Assembly (NCBI GenBank): GCA_033026295.1
Contig: CM065173.1
Coordinates: forward strand, 10,292,517 to 10,356,516
DNA from: Channa striata
Lineage: Eukaryota; Chordata; Actinopteri; Anabantiformes; Channidae
Direction of reading: 5' to 3'
DNA length: 64,000 bases
Shown: positions 24,801-35,969 of the stretch, in pieces
How the letters are laid out: each line of letters begins with the position of its first letter
Numbering within the stretch: position 1 is the stretch's first letter
Program-made: the position numbers and the translations under genes
Notes under the pieces: generated by a model
Database searches by the model: none
What the model saw: only the letters and a program-made list of their open reading frames with translations
Told to the model about the DNA's origin: nothing

Positions 24801-26239
24801 TTAATGTTAAGGTTTTCAAATGCAGGTCATTGTGTGATCAGGTGCTGTCTCCCATTCTGTCCTACATTGAAACGTTGTGGGATGCTGAGCTTTGTTGTAT
24901 GCTTATCGTCTTACCCTTGTGTTGAGTTGTGTAGGCTGTCTGAAGCTATTTCAGATTTTTAATAGTTGGAGAAATAAAAAAAAAATAGGCTGCTCTGGTT
25001 AGCACTGATAAAACTGGTGCTGATGAAAGGGTGAACGGCAGAATGAGACTTTCAAGCCTCTTCGTGAAAAAGCAGGCCTACTCTGAAATTGTCTTGGGTG
25101 GACGTGTCCACTTTCTTTAATCCACCACTAAAGCTAAGCTGCTCCACTGATACGTTTGGTAGTGTTCCTACTGATTGGAAATAGCAAAGCAGGAATAGAG
25201 TGGGGAGGATAGATTTTTAGTCTCATGCTTATGCTAACCTGAAGTTGAATACTGAAAATTTAACGAGAAGAAGCAGTTTCAGGCCACCTGTAACGCCATT
25301 AATGCAGCCTAATGGTTAGTGTAATTGCGGAGCATGACTTCAGCTCAAAATCTGTGATCTTGTATCAGAAGGAAAAGACACAATGCCCACAAACCACAGG
25401 CAAGTTTCCAACAGCTACAAATTGGCTGTTAGACAGTCTGCTCTTTGAAACACACGGCTATCATTCTGCCTCAGTGATCTTGACAGCCCAATTCCATATA
25501 TTCTCCTCACAATGTGCACAGACATATTGTTGTCACAACAACCTTGCTTCAGCAATAAAAAAGTTATAGTAGACATGATTCTGCAGTCTGCGGCAATAGA
25601 AACCACGGCCAATTGAGGTATTACTGAATCAAACTTCATACAAAAGCCATAAAAGTTGTGAAATGTGTGCTTCCATATCGGCTTCATTCTTGACATGAGT
25701 CATATTCAAACATCTTTTACAATTGTTTTGATAGTGGGGCAGTTGTCACCTTGCTGTCTTCACAGATTGTGGCATACAGACAAGATTGGGCTTGAAAGGC
25801 TATTTGTCACTTTCTACCCGAAGGTTTATATTTAGATGATGCAAACTTAAATTATGGCAACCGTGTCCCAGAGGGACATGCAGCTCTTAAGTTTATTTGT
25901 TGCCTTGTGGTCATGCTGACTAATGAATATATAAAACATCATAATTCAGGATAAACGTTCAAACTAAGTTTAGATTAGCTGACTACAGTAAATTTAAATT
26001 AATTTTTTCTGTTTGAACTACTAGTGTTGACCTCTCAAAAGACATAGTTGTCATTTTAGTCTTGCAGTTTTCCTCTCATAAGGTTGATTTTATAATTATA
26101 TTTACAACTGTATTCATGACAGACTGAGATTATGAGATTTCTAATAGATTCCTGCAAGGTCTGAGATCAGCCATATATTTTATTAATTACTAAACTATCT
26201 GTATCATTACTAATTTCATAAAAGCGTAGCAAATGTATT
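21801..26239. other. Non-coding, no gene recognised
   Basis: Contains the TTATGA microsatellite at 24610-24672 and a tandem TGTTCATAAAAT pair near 24250-24275. The longest frame, 21984-22367 plus (127 codons, no ATG at its first codon), has no recognisable domain. The stretch around 25290-25350 has enhancer-like AT cores (GCCATTAATGCAGCCTAATG). Confidence 0.4.
24610..24672. repeat. (TTATGA)n / (TTA)n microsatellite
   Basis: Repeating TTATTATGA and TTATGA units over about 60 bases. Its Ile-Met-rich translation is a by-product. Confidence 0.92.
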
Positions 26240-26700
26240 TCCATCTCTACAACAACAGTGACATTGTATGATACTCTTTGCAGTACATCAAGCGAATGGA
26301 AATCAAGTAAAAATTCACAAGCTTCACTAGGTCAAGAACACACAGCTCGCTCTAATCCAGCTGATCCATCTTTAATAGCTCTTCTTATGCCGTGTTTTTG
26401 TGTTTGTATTGCTCAGTGTCAGATTAGTGAAAGTGGGATAATGCAGAGCTTGACAACGATCTTAAAATGCAATAAAATGTTAATGCCCGGGAAGATTCAA
26501 ATGAACCACCACGGACCATTCACAATAAGTTCAGTCCATTTGGGAGAGGCAAAACTGCGCACTCCCTATTCGAAAGATGCCACGGCAACCCCAGTAACGG
26601 CTGTGGGTGTACGTTCGTGCTACAAAAGGAGGGTATAGCTGTAGTGGAGGAAGGCACTCAGCCGTCGTAGCTTTTGCAAAATTTGCCATACAGCAATGTG
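26240..26700. promoter_or_regulatory. Candidate conserved non-coding block retaining CpG
   Basis: From about 26480 to 26670 I count roughly ten CpGs (GCCCGGGAAG, CCACGGACC, CTGCGCACT, ATTCGAAAG, GCCACGGC, TAACGGC, GTACGTTCG, GCCGTCG) against an otherwise CpG-poor background. One plus-strand frame is open for 126 codons across it but resembles nothing known. This suggests constraint or low methylation; enhancer or lncRNA promoter are possibilities. Confidence 0.25.
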
Positions 26701-27547
26701 AGTGATCTTTTGTTGTAAAATTCTTAGTTTAACAGGTATTTTGAACAGATTTCACTAGGATTGTCAACCCACACAGGTGTGAGGCAGCAAATCAGTCAGC
26801 ATTTTAAACTTCACAAGTCAGAATCTACAGTACAACCACAGCAAACACTTTTTAGTGTTTCATAGCCCAGATGGATATGGAAACATTAACAACACAAATG
26901 GACATTATGTTACCAGCTGTAACTTTACTGGTCCAAATCTCGGAATCCACTTCAGTGATCTGTGAATGGTTGATATTAAAAAATGTTAAAGAGAACAAAC
27001 TGACCCCCAGTTCGCTCTTAACCACCTCGACTGTGTTGCCCCTGAGCAAGACAATTAACCTCCAGCTGCTGCACTGAAATTTTATTGGGCAGTTCCCACT
27101 AGGTTTGTGTGTCTGTTGTACTCTTTGCCTCCGGCCAGAACTGGAAATAACAATATGCTCCTAGGCAGCTTTGTTGGCAGAATATATTGGAATGCTTCCT
27201 TTTGCCAGAAAATTCTCTGCATGAGAAGTTGATGGGAAATTAAACTATTTTAACCACCCTTAAGGAATAAAATTTTTACTTTATATAAAAGACCTTTGGA
27301 GGTTTTTCAGAAACTTTACTATTTTACCTGTTTACCTCAAGGCGGAAAATTTTATTTCATTTTGTGCAATTTGAAATAGTATACATTATCTGTAATGCTG
27401 GAGGTGTTTGGGATCAGTTTGGAGGAAGGTAAAATTTTGAAAAATGTCTCCCAAGGTGAATGGCTGGAGCAACACAACTGTATCTCCTAATTCACATGTT
27501 ATGAAACATCCACTTCATCCGCCAGCATCTGGATTCTTCATGATCCT
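26701..27547. other. Non-coding flank of the LINE
   Basis: No gene seen. A short stretch at 27034-27076 may be a SINE piece. Confidence 0.4.
27034..27076 (+). mobile_element. Possible SINE body fragment
   Basis: GTTGCCCCTGAGCAAGACAA and TTAACCTCCAGCTGCTGCAC resemble the middle of fish tRNA-type SINEs (..CCTGAGCAAGACACTTAACC..). No tRNA-like head is left. Confidence 0.25.
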
Positions 27548-28318
27548 GTTTCAGGATACTGTTTGTGGACTTCAGCTCTGCCTTCAACACAATTATGCCA
27601 GCTCTGCTCAGTTACAAGCTCTCCCAGCTGAACATGCCTGACTCCATGTGCAGGTGGATTACGGACTTTCGTAAAGGACAGATGGCATTTCGTGAGGCTG
27701 GGGAAGCATGTCTCTGACTCACAAGCTATCAGCACTGGATCCCCCGAAGGTTGCGTCCTCTCTTCTCTGTTATTCTCCCTGTACACCAACAGCTGCACAT
27801 CAGTCTGTTAAACTCCTGAAGTTTGCAGATGATACCACCCTTTATCTGCCTCATCTCTGATGGAGATGAGTCGGCCTACAGGAGTGAGATGGACCGTCTG
27901 GTGTTATGGTGCAGCACAAACAACGGGAACGGGAGCTCAATGTTTTCTAGACAGTGGAGATGTCTTGCCCCTGTCATCCTCTGGGACACAGTGACCACTG
28001 TGGAGTCTTCCAGCTTCCTGGGCATCACCATCACCCAGGACAGAATATCAGCTCCCTCACCAAGAGGCTGTACTTCTTGTGGCAGCTGAACTTCTACACT
28101 GCCATCATTGAATCCATTCTTACATCCGCCATCAGAGTCTGGTTCACTGCAGCCACGGCCAAGGACAAGCGTGTCTCTCCAGCAGCTGTACGTCTCTAGG
28201 ACCCAAAGACGAGCAGCCAAGATCGCAGTCAACCCTTCTCAACAGACACAAACTTTTTCAGCCCCTCCTCTGGCAAGAGGCTTTGGACATCACAAGAACA
28301 ATTTCTTCCCAACTGCAC

Positions 28319-28373
<55 letters not shown>

Positions 28374-28613
28374 ACAGTCACTTTAACTTTCCAAGTTGTA
28401 CACTCCCATTGTACACTCACTTATCCTATATTTTAATTTTTATTGTATTGTATTATTTCTGTACATTTCATATTTGTTGTATGTCAAACCTTTTCACTTT
28501 AACTTTTTTCTGTAAATTATGTGTTTTGCACCTGACACCAAGAGTAACTCCTAGTACTATGAAGTGTTCTTAATTGTGCCTGGCAATAAAAATTTTTCTG
28601 ATTCTGATTCGGA
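27548..28613 (+). pseudogene. CR1/L2-group non-LTR retrotransposon, 5'-truncated, dead
   Basis: The 3' part of a LINE reverse-transcriptase gene with its 3' UTR. Motif A reads LFVDFSSAFNTIMP (27558-27599), motif B ISTGSPEGCVLSSLLFSLYT (27728-27788), motif C KFADDTT with both catalytic aspartates (27819-27838). It then follows the family order: LISDGDESAYRSEMDRLVLW, FYTAIIESILTSAIRVWFTA (28090-28150) and QRRAAKIAVNPSQQT (28205-28250), then FFPTAP (28305-28320). Frameshifts separate these blocks, so it cannot encode an enzyme. A (CA)n tract follows the last block. The 3' UTR ends with AATAAA at 28584-28589 and a short TTCTGATTCTGATTC tail, the end structure of this LINE group in fish. The N-terminal endonuclease is lost by 5' truncation. 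Confidence 0.85.
28321..28371. repeat. (CA)n microsatellite inside the LINE
   Basis: About 25 uninterrupted CA units, the longest microsatellite here. It sits just after the last LINE codons and before the LINE 3' UTR. Confidence 0.97.
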
Positions 28614-29949
28614 AAAACATCTGATCACGTCAAACCACTAGTATGCTGTCCTTTAACATAATTTATTAGCTCTCATGTTACAATGACAGCAGCCCGACGT
28701 GCTCATCTTTCTGGGAGCATTTCCTCTTGCTGATTAATTGAACTGGAGGATCATTGATTGCACCTGTGCCTGGTGTATTTAAGTGAGCTGAGACAGTGTC
28801 TCTGTAAGCACCAACAGAAGTCACATGGAATGAAACGTTTGCCTTTTATTTTATGACTATGTCTAAAAATTATGATATAGATGTAATTAGTAATTTTGGA
28901 TTAAAACCCTCAGACCTGCAGATGTTTTATTTCCCTTTCTTAGAGGGGAGCAACTAGTGTAACACATGTCTAAAGACATGGTAAATCAAAGAAAAACCTT
29001 ACTGTTAAAAAATTCAAACTCTACACAGAAGCATCTGTACACTTAAAATGTTAATCCAAATTAGTTTTTATTAATTATGAAAAATAATGTTTGGTCAAAT
29101 TCAAAGCACTGGGCATGAGTCATTTCACACCATGTTCAAATTTTCATCTGAAATTTAAGTGGCAATTACACTTTATTAGCTGTCTTACTGTGTGTTTTCA
29201 GAGGGTGATTAACACAGATGTAGATGGCAATAAAGGTTGAAAAAATATGGATTTCAGCTTTAACCGAGGCTGCAGGGTCCTGATTATATAGCTTATTCAA
29301 TAAAGGAATTATCATAGGCTTGATCCCCTTAACAGCCACTACATAAATCACCAGCGCGCCTTTCAGGAACACTGCTCGTTAAATAAAACGATAAGGGAGT
29401 AAATGGCAGCAAGAATGGTGAACTTTCTGAAATCCAATGCAAGTTAACTGGATTTACTTTAGACTTTGATTACAAGCTGTTTCTTTTACTAAATTCTCAC
29501 GCTCCATTAAGATTGTTCTTCTTTGTACATCACTGACAATTGATATAGTCTTGGCATTGTGGCACCTTTTTAAAATGACCAAAAAACGAAAAAAAATATT
29601 ATGAATAAACTAAGTTATGCACATTGCTTATTTCATTTAGCTTGAATCCTGTCTTAGCTGCAGATTGACTTAACCAGAAAACATGACAGCTGCAGGGTAA
29701 AGCAGATTTCAGCACACAATAACACAATAACAGACTGTGAGGTGGTCTGAGACTGGAAACGAGGCAGAGGGAACCGAAATACATGTTGCTGTGCTTCTAT
29801 ATTTCACAACATGAGACAGGAATACTGATTGACTTCTTATATTGCAGCTAGTCTGTATCCCCTTAGTGCAGATGCTTATTCTTAAGCGTGGAGTTGTATC
29901 ATTAGGCAAACGCTTTAGCATGTTGACTGGCAGACACTGACAGACTCAT
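28614..29949. other. Non-coding, no gene recognised
   Basis: AT-rich, short frames only. Nothing recognised. Confidence 0.45.
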
Positions 29950-30640
29950 TTCCCATTCCAGCAGTGTCTGTGTGGCCAAAGAAGCAAGCACAGTTGCTGA
30001 GTGACTCGAAAGCAGATTATCACTTTCATCCCCCCAAAATCTTTAAAGCTATGCAACAGTATGCACAGTCCTTGAACCTGAGATGCGCGAAACCACCTAA
30101 AAATGAGACAATCCAGCCTACTTTGTATTCAGTCCAAGCATCCCACAGAGGAAATGTAAATTCAAATGCACAAGACTGCATCAATATTCAGGTCGATGCA
30201 TTGTTAAAAGAGAGCACATTCATGTAGATAATTGGTTTGCATTGCAGTTACTGTATTTAAAAGCAAACAAAGGAAAAATAGAGCGCCAAGGAGCTGGGAG
30301 AGTTTTTACCCCTGGGCTGAATTTTTAGCTCCCCTTATCTCAAGGTGGCCAGGCAATCAAGAGCATGGTCAGACTTTTCTGGAGCATCTCAAGGATCAAA
30401 ATCAGTGGGTAAAATCCCCATGAAGTTTCTAATGGTTTTAGACGTTCAGGAGAGCTATGAAATTACCGTAAATTACAGTGCACCACAGTGGACGAATGAA
30501 AAAGACAAGGGTTTCGTTTTAGACACTAAAGAGCCATATTTAGGCTCGGAAGATAGTCTTGCTGCCAAAACGCGCTACGTTGCTATTCCAGTAATTTTCC
30601 AGCCCCTGTCTGCTTAGGTGCATATTATGTATGCTCTGAT
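29950..30640. promoter_or_regulatory. Candidate conserved non-coding block (inspection only)
   Basis: Repeat-free block with balanced composition and CpG-bearing phrases (GAGCGCCAAGGAGCTGGGAG near 30281, AAAACGCGCTACGTTGC near 30568). Open plus-strand frames of 63-90 codons cover it, with no recognisable domain and no clear splice sites. Confidence 0.22.
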
Positions 30641-32399
30641 AGAAATTAAATTTGTTAAACATTACCACAATTATTTAATGTTCCCTTTTTAATCACATTG
30701 CCGTGTAAAATAGCTGTGTGTGTTGTGACTCAATATGATGCACTAAAATGTCTAAAGCTTAATGCCCGCATTTGTCACGTTTTTCTCATTGCGGAGCTCA
30801 AATAAATCAAAAAATGTACACGTAGCTGCTTCTGCTCTCATAGCAAATACTGGTTGTCCTGTTAGATAGAACTTAATGAAACTTCATAGCCTCACTCTTA
30901 CATGAGTAAATGAGAGATTAAGCATCAGAGACACTTTCTCATTTCAGCCTAATTAAAGTTTTAATTGCTTGATGTTGAGCAACACTGTGTCTTTTGAAAA
31001 AAACATGGACTTACCATTAGGCACACCATGAATCAGAAAGAGCAGCGAAAACACAAACAAAAATAATACAGCTCTTCTGCATAATTGGCCGTGAAAAGTC
31101 AACTCCTCCACATTTCTTAACAAAATGACAGGGGTGGGTCCTCTGCTTTAAACATACGCACACACACTGTTTCATCTGTTCTGCGCCTGTTATTTTAGCG
31201 ATTGTGTGCGGTAGACATAATACTGCGGTGATGAGAGACACAGTGGGTGGACAAAAGACCTTGGAGGTTCTAATCCTATTGGTTTTGCCATCTCTAGGAA
31301 TCTACATTTCACTCTGCTGGTTTGAAGCTAATGGCTGTGGGGTATGCATGCCAATCTCATTAGAGCCAGGTGTTGGGATTCAGCTCACTATTCCTCCCTT
31401 TCCTTCCTTGGCAGGGTGTACGTGCTGTCTAACACTAAGACCTGACAGTAGTTTGCTCCATTTTCTCTCATCGTGAGCCCAGTGGACACCTGTGGTGACA
31501 GTAATTGAAGGCTCTCAGATCTTCTGCGATCATTCAGCCCTGTTGTCCCGCTGTCACTGGTCCTCCTGTAGGGGAAACCTGCACAAACTAGTTTATGTTT
31601 TACATGTTGCACCTCTGAACTTATGGCCCACACGGCGCAGCACAAGACTTGAAGGGCATTTGCTTTTAGGGTGTGTGACAGCCGTGGGGCTGTTTTCCTC
31701 TTGAGACAGAAAGATGGCGCAAAAGAAAGACATAGGTTAACGTCTTTCATTTCGCATGACAATTATTTTGGCTGTATATGGTTTCCAATGTCGTACCTCT
31801 TTGTCATACAGAGCTATAAATGCTGTTCTTTTAAAGGTTTGTGACCATGCGGATTGATTAGTGTGACTTTACCTGTGGACAGAGCTATAATAATAAAAAG
31901 ATGTTCAGCTGCCCACCACTTACCTTATTAGCATTAAACACCTAGAAAAAAGGAAAAAACTTACATTTGCAAATATTTTTTTCCTAGACATATTAAAATT
32001 CTTCTGGACAAATTCTCGTATGCCTGAAATGAACAGTAGCTCTTGTGAAACAGCTTTTTTATCTCTCAATTATTCCCTTCAAAGCTCTGTAAACTTTTTT
32101 GTCTGAAAGAACTCAGCTCTTGAGATAACACTCAGATCCAAAAATGAACTCCTTTGACCTATAAATAGTGTCAGATTTTACACCAATATTTTTATTTAGA
32201 GATTTGTTGTGTTAGTTAAAAAAAAAAAAAACGTGTCAGTAAGATCGAGGCTGAACTTTTTTTTTTTAAGTGATGTGACAAATCTTTAACCACCTAAGAG
32301 CAACCCACAGCTGCTGACGTTACAACATTAAAGGGATAGTTAGAAGTTTTTCAAACAGGTTTTAATAAAAACCTAATAATAATATTTCTTTCCATTAGA
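30641..32399. other. Non-coding, possible isolated exon inside
   Basis: Apart from the splice donor near 31016 nothing is assigned. A minus-strand frame at 31388-31762 (124 codons) is not recognised. A-rich and T-rich runs lie at 32218-32231 and 32258-32268. Confidence 0.4.
31016..31240 (-). other. Candidate 5' exon with strong donor CCTAATG|GTAAGT
   Basis: On the minus strand the sequence reaches GTGTGCCTAATG|GTAAGT, a near-perfect 5' splice site at about 31015/31016. Just before it, the frame that would stay open into the splice reads LFLFVFSLLFLIHGVPN, which is signal-peptide-like, but it has no ATG. The frame with an in-frame ATG (MQKSCIIFVCVFAALS..) stops three codons before the donor. 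The T-rich DNA makes any frame look hydrophobic. It could be a non-coding first exon, with the ATG just before the donor as a possible start, or chance. Confidence 0.2.
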
Positions 32400-32530
32400 A
32401 AGAATAGGTGATGTGTTGGCCCTGAGATGGACTGGAGACCTTTCCAGGCTGTGTCCTGCCCAATTATGGCTGGGATAGGCTCCAGCCCCCTGTGACCCTG
32501 AACAGGACATGTGGTTACAGATAATATGAA
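32400..32530 (+). mobile_element. L2-like LINE 3' tail fragment
   Basis: GATGGACTGGAGACCTTTCC, CTGGGATAGGCTCCAGCCCC and TGTGACCCTGAACAGGACAT, ending in GGTTACAGATAATATGAATA. This is the same tail as at 15628 and closer to the remembered consensus. Confidence 0.75.
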
Positions 32531-32942
32531 TAGACCGAGCCTCTTGGTTACTAAAAGTTGTCCCCCTTTCCACAGTGTCCCTGAAGTTTTGTACTGGAAC
32601 CTGACAACACTGTACGAATCAGGGCCGTGTGTTAACAGCCCTCATTCGATTTGAAAAACAAATGCAATTTAAAGTTCACTTGAGACTCAAATGAAACCTT
32701 GGTCACACAGATTTTATCAAAATTGCAGCAGTTTTTAGAAGATTTTTCGCTCATGACTGTATGATATACAATAGCAGCGTTTTGCTGGGGCTTCCAGAGT
32801 GAATCAGAAATGTGGTACAAGCTAAATTGAGTCAGAGTTTGAATTTGAGGAGGAGTTCGCCTTTAATGATTCATCAAACATGTATAAACCAAATCACATA
32901 GTTGAAAATGGCAGAATAAGGGCAAATAAATACAAACAAAAC

Positions 32943-32985
32943 TGCATAACCAGTATCCCAATCTCTCTGGGATACTAGTTATGCA
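32943..32985. repeat. Near-perfect short hairpin, 17-18 bp stem
   Basis: GCATAACCAGTATCCCA (32944-32960), a 7-base loop ATCTCTC, then TGGGATACTAGTTATGC (32968-32984). There is one mismatch, which would be a wobble pair in one of the two transcripts. An outer T-A pair extends the stem. It could be the end pair of a tiny MITE, a structured RNA site or a chance palindrome. It is shorter than a typical pre-miRNA. Confidence 0.7.
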
Positions 32986-33719
32986 AATCGTGCAACACTA
33001 GAGTGGATACCACAGCTTGTCATTTGTTTCTACAAGGCTGAGGGAAAAACTATAGAGACGTATATTTCTCTCTCATCAGCTGTTATCCAGAATTTTTTTT
33101 AGCCGACAGAATGTTATTCATTCAGCAACCGGTGTAATTTTTTATCACTATTAGCCACGACCTTTTCTTTTTAAAACAACTTGGATAAGAACAGCTCATG
33201 TTAACCGGAACAAATCCACATTGTCTGGATTGCGACTAAAAGTATACTGCAGCAAGTCAAACATGCAGAAATATTATCTGGGAACATGTTTTGTTAAATA
33301 AATTGTCCCAAACCTCACACTCAAAATACTCCATCTGGTGAATCTGCAAAGAACAAATTTGCTTCCAAGGTAACTCCAGTCATGACGAAGCCTGTATGGC
33401 ATGGTACTCATTTGTAACACTGCGGTCGTGTTTGGGTGGAAAGCAGGAAAAACGTTGGCAACCAAAAGTGCCAGTCAAATGAACAAATAGGTTTTTTTTT
33501 TTTCATAAAGACCAGCTTGAAAATCCCAAACTATTTGGGTAAATAATCAGTGAGTTCACAGAAACTGAATCTTTCCTTTTACATATTCACTTAAATGTGC
33601 AAGGTGAATGGCTCTGAATAACTCTTTTGTCAGTTACATTTTTATGCATCTCTATTGATGGATTATGAGAAAATGGGCTCCTAGGCACAGAGAGGGGGAG
33701 GGCCCATCCTTTATGGTTG

Positions 33720-33880
33720 GTTGTTTTGACTGTTCTTGGTCATTTCACATTTGTTTTCAAAGGTTTCTGGGTGTTTTGTGTCTGTTTTTGATCATTGTGT
33801 GACTCTGTGGATAGCTTTAGGCCATTGTTTGGTTTTGAGTAAATTTGCTTCTATTTCTGGTCATTTGTGTTTCTTTTAAC
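33720..33880 (+). repeat. Degenerate minisatellite, about 20-35 bp unit
   Basis: Repeats of a TTTTGTGTCTGTTTTTGATCAT-like phrase: TTCTTGGTCATTTCACATTT, GTTTTGTGTCTGTTTTTGAT, TCTATTTCTGGTCATTTGTG. I remember a (TTTTGTGTCTCTTTGTGGTCA)n minisatellite in fishes, and this looks like a decayed copy. Confidence 0.55.
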
Positions 33881-34164
33881 GGAGTTCTTTTAAAACAAGA
33901 AATTTGTAACCGTAACTGCACCTGTTCTAGCCCTGAGTTCAGCAGGCTTACCGTCCATCTGACACTAAGAGGAAAAGGCTAAAACCAAAAAATACAAAGC
34001 ACCGGTTTTCACCAGGATGCCAGTGAAAGCAGTGAGTGAAACAAATAGTAAAATTGCAGCCCGGACCGACGGGAACAGTGGGGCCCAAAGGCTACAGAAG
34101 CGATTTAAACATTCATTGCTCTGAATCCGGACAGGGAATATGAAAAAAACAAAGGTCGCCCCTT

Positions 34165-34290
34165 CTTATTACCACCAATGAGGTACCCTCGAGCAGCTCC
34201 CTTAACCCCAGCTGCCCCAGGGGAGCTGCTCAGTGGAGAGCAGGTCAGAGTATGGTTAAACTGGGCGGCCTCCAGCTGTGGATATGTGAA
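34165..34290 (+). mobile_element. SINE-like body fragment with an internal palindrome
   Basis: GAGCAGCTCCCTTAACCCCA.. followed by GGGGAGCTGCTCAGTGGAGA and GGTTAAACTGGGCGGCCTCC resembles the body of fish SINEs (..GAGCAAGGCACTTAACCCC..GGGCGCTGCTCAGTGG..). The arms GAGCAGCTCC (34191-34200) and GGAGCTGCTC (34222-34231) are inverted copies. No tRNA-like head is visible. Confidence 0.45.
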
Positions 34291-34689
34291 TGCATGAGTG
34301 TGGTTAGCAATCCCGTGGGGCTTTCAGTAAAACATCAAAGAATAAGTAAAGACGAGGAGTAACAACCTGAAAAATGTCTGCTGTGCTACAGACATATATC
34401 CACATCACCAAGGGCACATGGTGTACTGGTGCTCGCAACTAGTGTTAGATTTAAGCACTGGATAAACACATATTGTAGAAAATTGGGGCTTTATGAAGTT
34501 TCGTCACTACTGATAATTCATCATAATGAGTGGCAAGTCTTTTGCTGACTAAGTGATAGGAAGATTAATATTGCATTAACTCCCTTAAAGCAAAAATAAA
34601 ACACTGTAGCTGGAAGTTCATATCTTTGATGGATGCGATATCCTGAGTAAATATGAGCTCGACTGTAGCTGCATCAACAGCAGTCCATC

Positions 34690-35060
34690 TAAATCCACAA
34701 TGAATGTGCTGCACTGTGGAGCTGCTGTATGTCAAATGAACACGCCATCGCAGGACTGCAGACTCATCACCATAATACAGTCAGTCTGCTCGGTGAAAAG
34801 TGAGGAGGAGTTTTTCCCGCTTTGTCTGACGCATCCAGAATATTACTATGAATACCAGCTAGAAGCCCTCATAAATCATCAGGGCCTACAGGACAAAGGA
34901 GATCACATGGCACCGGGGTGCAGCAGATGCTAAAGGGTTCAACTTTAGTAACGATAAGAGCCTCCATTCAGAGAGCAGGGTTGTGGGAAGCAGATTATCA
35001 GAACAAGCAAGGTCAGGGAACAGCAGTGTAATTAATACTGTATGAGTTAAACCTATGACA
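34690..35060. promoter_or_regulatory. Candidate conserved non-coding block (inspection only)
   Basis: Repeat-free sequence with ACGCCATCGCAGGACTGCAG, CGCATCCAGAATATTACTAT and GTGTAATTAATACTGTATGA. A plus-strand frame opens with a real ATG (34700) and runs 77 codons, but no family is recognised. It could also be a small unknown ORF. Confidence 0.2.
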
Positions 35061-35099
35061 TGCTTCTCCTGCTACCTACCGCTATCTGATGTAAGCAGA

Positions 35100-35640
35100 A
35101 AGGACGGAGGAGAAAATGTGGGTGGGGAGCAAAGGGACTGTGTGTGTGGGGGGGTGGGAGACCCTGCGAGGAGCAAGGAAACACTCTCTCTCTCCCTTTG
35201 TGGGGCTCAGTATTGCTCTGTCTCTTCTTATTAGAAAGCTAATGCAACTGTCTGTTCTAATACTGGAGAGCAGCTTTTATTCCTTTTTTTTTCCTCCGCT
35301 GCAACCTTTTTCTATTCCGTTCAGCACTAATCTGTGCAGTGGCAGCAGATGATAAGACAGGGCACATTCGCTTACTCTCTGCGCTTTTTTTTCCCGGCTT
35401 TGTCTTGGCTCAAGCCGCGCAGTCGTTTGTTTCAACAACTTCGCAGTCGAATCGGAAACAAAAAAAGGTGAAAACTTTTCCAGGTGAATTTTTGCCGTGG
35501 AGTCTCTGTTTTAATTCTTTAGAGGTTTTCTGTTGATATTGCTCGGTCGAACCTGAAAGAAAGCAGTGCCTTCTTTGTTTTAAGCACAAAGAAGCCCTAG
35601 TTTTAAGGCGTTTGAAGTGCACAAAGTGTTGGTGCTTATA
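35100..35640 (+). promoter_or_regulatory. Candidate promoter / 5' leader: CpG cluster with pyrimidine tracts
   Basis: A G-rich stretch (GTGTGGGGGGGTGGGAG) is followed by CTCTCTCTCTCCC, then pyrimidine-rich DNA. From 35366 to 35460 there is a tight CpG cluster (CATTCGC, CTGCGC, CCCGGC, GCCGCGCAGTCG, TTCGCAGTCGAATCGG). Two possible 5' splice sites follow: AAAAAAG|GTGAAA at about 35467 and TTCCAG|GTGAAT at about 35483. This is how an unmethylated promoter with a non-coding first exon often looks. No TATA box stands out and no downstream exon was identified. Confidence 0.3.
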
Positions 35641-35969
35641 GAGGCATTGTTCTGGGGGAGAGAGGATGAATTTTAGAGTGAATTTAAATCTTCAGGTTTA
35701 ACTTTTACTGGCACTTGTATTGTAAAGATCAAACATGTCTTACTGGACTCTGAATGCAAACTAAGGACCCCCAGGCGATAAAGAAGGAAAAAAGGATTCA
35801 CGAGGACTTGTCTGTAGATAATTCTGATGTAACTCCACTTCTTGTTCAACAGAATTGCAAAGTGCTGAGAAAAAGGCAATTAGCTCTGTGATAAATTCAC
35901 ATTGTGTGCAGTTCCAAAGTTGCTCTTTGTAAAAACAGAAGCCTCATACCTACAGTAAAATGTAAATGT

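Larger units (their letters stand above)
32531..34164. other. Non-coding, hairpin and degenerate tandem repeat inside
   Basis: No gene seen. Two structured items are listed separately at 32943-32985 and 33720-33880. Confidence 0.45.

Noticed and set aside
27876..28232. A minus-strand ORF of 118 codons
   Set aside because: It is antisense to the LINE reverse-transcriptase relic.
28108..28573. Proteins made of His-Thr or Val-Cys repeats
   Set aside because: They are translations of the (CA)n tract. The same applies at 4137-4418 and 12381-12648.
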